Assembly (NCBI GenBank): GCA_013399305.1
Contig: VXAI01000116.1
Location: 661,617-725,616, forward strand
Reading direction: 5' to 3'
Source of the DNA: Rostratula benghalensis
Lineage: Eukaryota; Chordata; Aves; Charadriiformes; Rostratulidae
DNA length: 64,000 nt
Shown here: positions 60,400-64,000 of the stretch, piece by piece
Layout: the number at the start of each line of letters is the position of its first letter
How positions within the stretch are numbered: position 1 is the first letter of the stretch
Translations under genes and position numbers: made by a program
Notes under the pieces: model-generated
Database searches by the model: none
Seen by the model: only the letters and a program-made list of their open reading frames with translations
What the model was told of the DNA's origin: nothing

Positions 60400-63300
60400 C
60401 TACAATGAAACAGAGGAGCCACACATGTTAGCAATTATCAACCAGCATGGTAGCGCCGAATTTCGGCATAAAGCTCTCCTTGTTTGCGCTGCTTTTGCCT
60501 TTTTTTTTTTTTTTTTTTTTTAACCTCTCCCCCTCCCCCCCCCTTTTCTGCAATCTTTTACTTAGGTATGTCCTTGAAAATAACAATATCACCTTCCAGT
60601 CTAAGGAACTCCTTTCCCTTTTTTCTTGGAAGGTGAAATGAGCACTAAATACATCATTTTGAAATGAATTGCTGACAGTGTGATCAGTTTCCCCACACTC
60701 TAGTGGCATGTGCTCCGATTTCAGCCTCATTTCAGCCTCAGCAGGGCACCTTTCTCAGTGACTGCATTTATAAACCAGAATAGGGAAAAGGCTATTATAA
60801 ATATGGTATAGCATTACCTATATTAATCAAAGTCTGTCCCCCTTCATTTTTCTTCCTAATTTGTGCCTTTTTGCACAAGGTCAGTAAATCATACCATGAA
60901 TTCTTGGTCCAGAAAGTGTTAACTTTAATGAATACCTCAGTTACATGGTTATGTATGTGATAATAAAATATTACTCTGTTTAGATGTGCAGGAATTTAAT
61001 TAAAATAATCTCTTAAAATATTCATTACATTTAGCCCCTGAGGCTTAGAACAACACAAGAAAATGCATTTCTTTTCCATTTACTGTTTTTAAATAAACCA
61101 TTCCAGGAGAGTGAAACAGCAATCTATTTTCGAGCAAATCAGATTGGATTTCTGGTTTATGTAGTCGTGTTTTTACATTTAATTAAAAACTACATGTTAT
61201 GATGTGTAATAAGTGCTATATCGAAGGCATAGTTTAAAAAAAATTACATCTAGAAAAGGTTATATCAAATTCATTCTTTTCCATTGTATGCTCCAAATAT
61301 ACATAGATCTTTTTAATATGGTCATATACAAGTGCCAGTTACTATCTTGTTATGATCATGAATTAATGCCACAGTAATTTAGCCTAGAGAATGTATTAAA
61401 AAAAAGCCAATTTCAGGTATACCAAATAAACAAACAGAAAATGCCTGAAGCACAGAATAGCCATGATAGCTGGAAAACCTGTACGCCCAAATTAAAACCC
61501 ACTGATTTTGTTTGCTAACTTAGCTACTACTAAAACAATGGATGACAATGCATATATATTCCATTTCTGGTCCGGGAGGTAATAGAAAGTATACCTGTCA
61601 AAACTGACAAAGGAATAGACACAACCAATTTAGAGATCACAATGTTAAAAATACTTGGTATCTACATTCTCAATTTTGAGGTCCAAAGGCACACATTAGT
61701 TTTATTTAAGATAAATCAAGGTTTCCAAAAACATGGTAACAAAAGCCAGAATGATTTGCATAATCTTACTCTCAAACATGATTTGTAGATGTTAAAAATT
61801 GTGACTGAAAATAATATTATAAAATGGAGAGTGTCTTTGCATCCACCTTCATTAAAATTCCACGCCTTTTTCCTAACACCAAAGAAAAGGCACTGCTATT
61901 CTTCATCTTAGTGATGCTATACTTCCAGAAAAATACTAAAGTACTGCCTCAGTATCTTATTTTCACACTTTGTGTGTGTCCACATTCATGCTAAAATTGG
62001 AATGCTTTGATTATAATAACCAGCGATTTTGGAACAATTAACCAAACAAAATTTATAAAACACAGGAAGATATGGGTTTATTCAAAGGTCAATTAATAAC
62101 TTAAAATTCTCCATTAGTGATCACAGAAAAAAGGCAGAACACAGCTGGCTATATGCATGCCTTTGATAGCCGTAGAGCATGGATAGGCACTTCATCATTC
62201 TGCCTTCCTACATTTATCTGTTAAAATTATTATCAAATATCAGCCAGGATGCAGTCGTGAATCACAGACTGCTCCTCGTCTTCAGGGGAATGATACAATG
62301 AGGGTCTATTCATCAGTATGGCAATCGGCACAAGTAATTAGTTCCCTAGACTGAGATCTCCTACAAAGCTTATTTTAGTCAGCACCACAAACATATGACA
62401 GTGAAAAGCTAATGGAAGCCGCTAAAATTTGTTAACCTCTTCTGCCATCAATCCTGCTGGTATTCTGTGCTACAGTATTATGCAAAGATTGTAAATTATT
62501 AATTTGTCATTCATCTATCTTTCTACAGTTTTGATAGATTTAAGTGATGCCATTCTTCTGGATAACAATTACAATTACACTACATTAAAAAATTATGCTA
62601 AAATTATTAGAAAAATAGGTAACAACGATTAGGCTCAAAGTATGGTCCTGAAACATAATATATCTTTAGTCCCCTACTTTTATTTTCATTTTGGCACAGG
62701 ATTCCATCTCCTTCCCCAGTGCACTGATTATCCACAAACAACAACATATCAGCTATTAGACTGTATATGTGGGTATTAATAACTATTGGCAACCATAAAA
62801 AAACCCCCAAGCACACACAACAACATCTACTCTCTACACACAGAAAAATACCTAACAGAAGCCTGCACAGTCAAAAATAAACACCTATGTTGTCTAACTG
62901 CAAGCGAGCCATTTTTGAACGCAGCTACTGGGACAAATGCATATTAGTACCAACACAAGCCAGTATACTACAGAGCTCTTCTAGAACAACCAGTTTACTA
63001 CTCAGATCGATTAACCACTGCCGTCTGACCCCCAAAAGGCAATGCTGTATCACACAGACTTGGTACCTCTGCAGCCAGGGGGAGACAGACATAAATATTG
63101 CTCTGAGTCAGGCAGAACTGACTGCTGAAGGACTGAAGGATGATGAAGCAAAGGGCCAAGTAAGCAGATTTTGGGAACAGCACAGTGACATCAACAAGGG
63201 GGGACAGTTGACAACTGGAGTTTCCGACCCTACAATAAGGGCCGCCATATGGACTGAAGGTGCTATATGGACTGGATCAATGAATGTAAGTACCCAATTA

Positions 63301-64000
63301 GTGTAAGTGCAACAGCAACGTTTCTCAGGGGACTGGGGATTTATGAATTATAAATCATATGATTTGCATGGATTTGTCAGGGCCTCCTCTAACATGATGC
63401 AGAGTAATTAGTGGTTCCTTGACTGAATAGAAACAAAGCTTTGATATTAAATGTTTTATTCAAATAGCATAACCATTATATTGCTTTATTTTTCAAACAG
63501 TTCCCCAAATTACCTGGCTATGTACTCAGAATTGAAATAAAACTTCCCTCTCAGTTTCCATGTAACTAACCAGATTGTTAAAATTTTACAGAGATTACAT
63601 GAAAAACAGAATGACCAAAATATTCTCAAGACTTTGAGCACGTCGTGTAAAAGAAAAGGTCACTTCACTGTGGTCAATAGGAAAAGGTTTAAATGCTCAC
63701 ATATCTTCATTCCAAGAACAGGAAACCTATTTTGCCTGGTAGTTTCAAAGATTAGCACAACTGGAAACAAAACATACCAACTGGTGTATTAGTTTTATTA
63801 TGCTGTTATAGCAAAAGAATTTTAGGCATGGGAATTACCTATAGGTCCTCACACCCTGTAGGAGATTTAAAATGAATCTAAAATGTACAACCAGAGAACA
63901 ATGAGATCATCATGCAATTATTCCTTGAAATGCCTTACTCATCGTGTATTTTAAGACACTTTGCTACCTCTAGGACCACAAAAAAGAAGCAGTCAGCACA
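60400..64000 (-). other. LRBA intron, partial, no exon seen
   Basis: This is sequence upstream of the DUF1088 exon in LRBA direction. It has a T run (60500-60521) and a C-rich run (60527-60543) about 100-140 bases before the acceptor. The remainder is AT-rich and unique. A 139-codon plus-strand ORF at 62887-63306 has no recognisable domain and is probably chance. The preceding LRBA exon was looked for and not found. Confidence 0.7.

Larger units (their letters stand above)
1..64000 (-). other. LRBA: LRBA gene, internal part (host gene)
   Basis: Five minus-strand exons with matching phases encode a continuous stretch of a BEACH-family protein. It runs from the end of the DUF1088 region ([20 protein letters not shown]), through an acidic linker, to the PH-like domain ending GLPQTR. 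This order is that of LRBA and its paralogue NBEA. The wording ([42 protein letters not shown]) and the presence of MAB21L2 rather than MAB21L1 in the large intron point to LRBA. LRBA is a large cytosolic and endomembrane-associated scaffold of roughly 2,850 residues in mammals, known for protecting CTLA-4 from lysosomal breakdown. Neither gene end is in the window, so the whole window is within the transcription unit. Confidence in LRBA over NBEA is high but rests on recall, not on an alignment. Confidence 0.94.

Noticed and set aside
62887..63306. 139-codon plus-strand ORF as a new gene or a retroelement remnant
   Set aside because: There is no recognisable domain, codon use matches intron background, and no promoter or poly(A) context was seen.
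1..64000. CR1 or other long interspersed repeat copies
   Set aside because: I looked for the usual CR1 3' end words on both strands and saw none; old fragments could still be present below what can be seen by eye.

Overview
The window is vertebrate nuclear DNA, most likely from a bird. The bulk is AT-rich, non-repetitive intron. I recognised no Alu, L1 or other long interspersed repeat, and there are many short A/C-rich strings of the AACC/AAACC type that I associate with bird introns. The bird call is an inference, and the species cannot be told from the sequence.

Two genes are present and they are nested. The host gene is LRBA (LPS-responsive beige-like anchor protein, BEACH family), transcribed on the minus strand. 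Five of its internal coding exons can be read, in transcript order: 60275-60399, 52507-52653, 49756-49892, 1792-1909 and 209-311. All have AG/GT borders, and their phases join without a break into one reading frame. Together they give the end of the DUF1088 region, a short acidic linker and the PH-like domain just before the BEACH domain. The introns between them are 7,621, 2,614, 47,846 and 1,480 bases long. The first and last exons of LRBA lie outside the window.

The guest gene is MAB21L2, on the plus strand inside the 47.8 kb LRBA intron. It has a single-exon 359-codon CDS at 44769-45848, a CpG-rich promoter with CCAAT, GC-box and TATA-like elements near 43.54-43.63 kb, a long 5' leader full of simple repeats and short uORFs, and a poly(A) signal at 46372. 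It encodes a developmental (eye, body wall, neural) protein with a cGAS-like nucleotidyltransferase fold.

Layout: 1-1909, two LRBA exons and a short intron; 1910-40.9 kb, AT-rich intron with a few stretches that look like conserved regulatory DNA; 40.9-41.57 kb, a homeobox-site-rich candidate enhancer; 41.57-45.85 kb, a broad GC/CpG-rich domain ending in MAB21L2; 46.4-49.75 kb, downstream flank with a second CpG-enriched patch near 47.0-47.64 kb; 49.76-60.4 kb, three LRBA exons, a separate CpG island (52.98-53.74 kb) of unknown role and an assembly gap of 139 N; 60.4-64.0 kb, intron with no exon recognised. No tRNA, rRNA, CRISPR, bacterial or viral gene was seen. The nesting of MAB21L2 in LRBA is a known vertebrate arrangement, so no wholly new system is claimed. 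The more open points are the unexplained CpG island, the tandem splice donors, the in-frame skippable exon, the odd 5' leader and the candidate enhancers.
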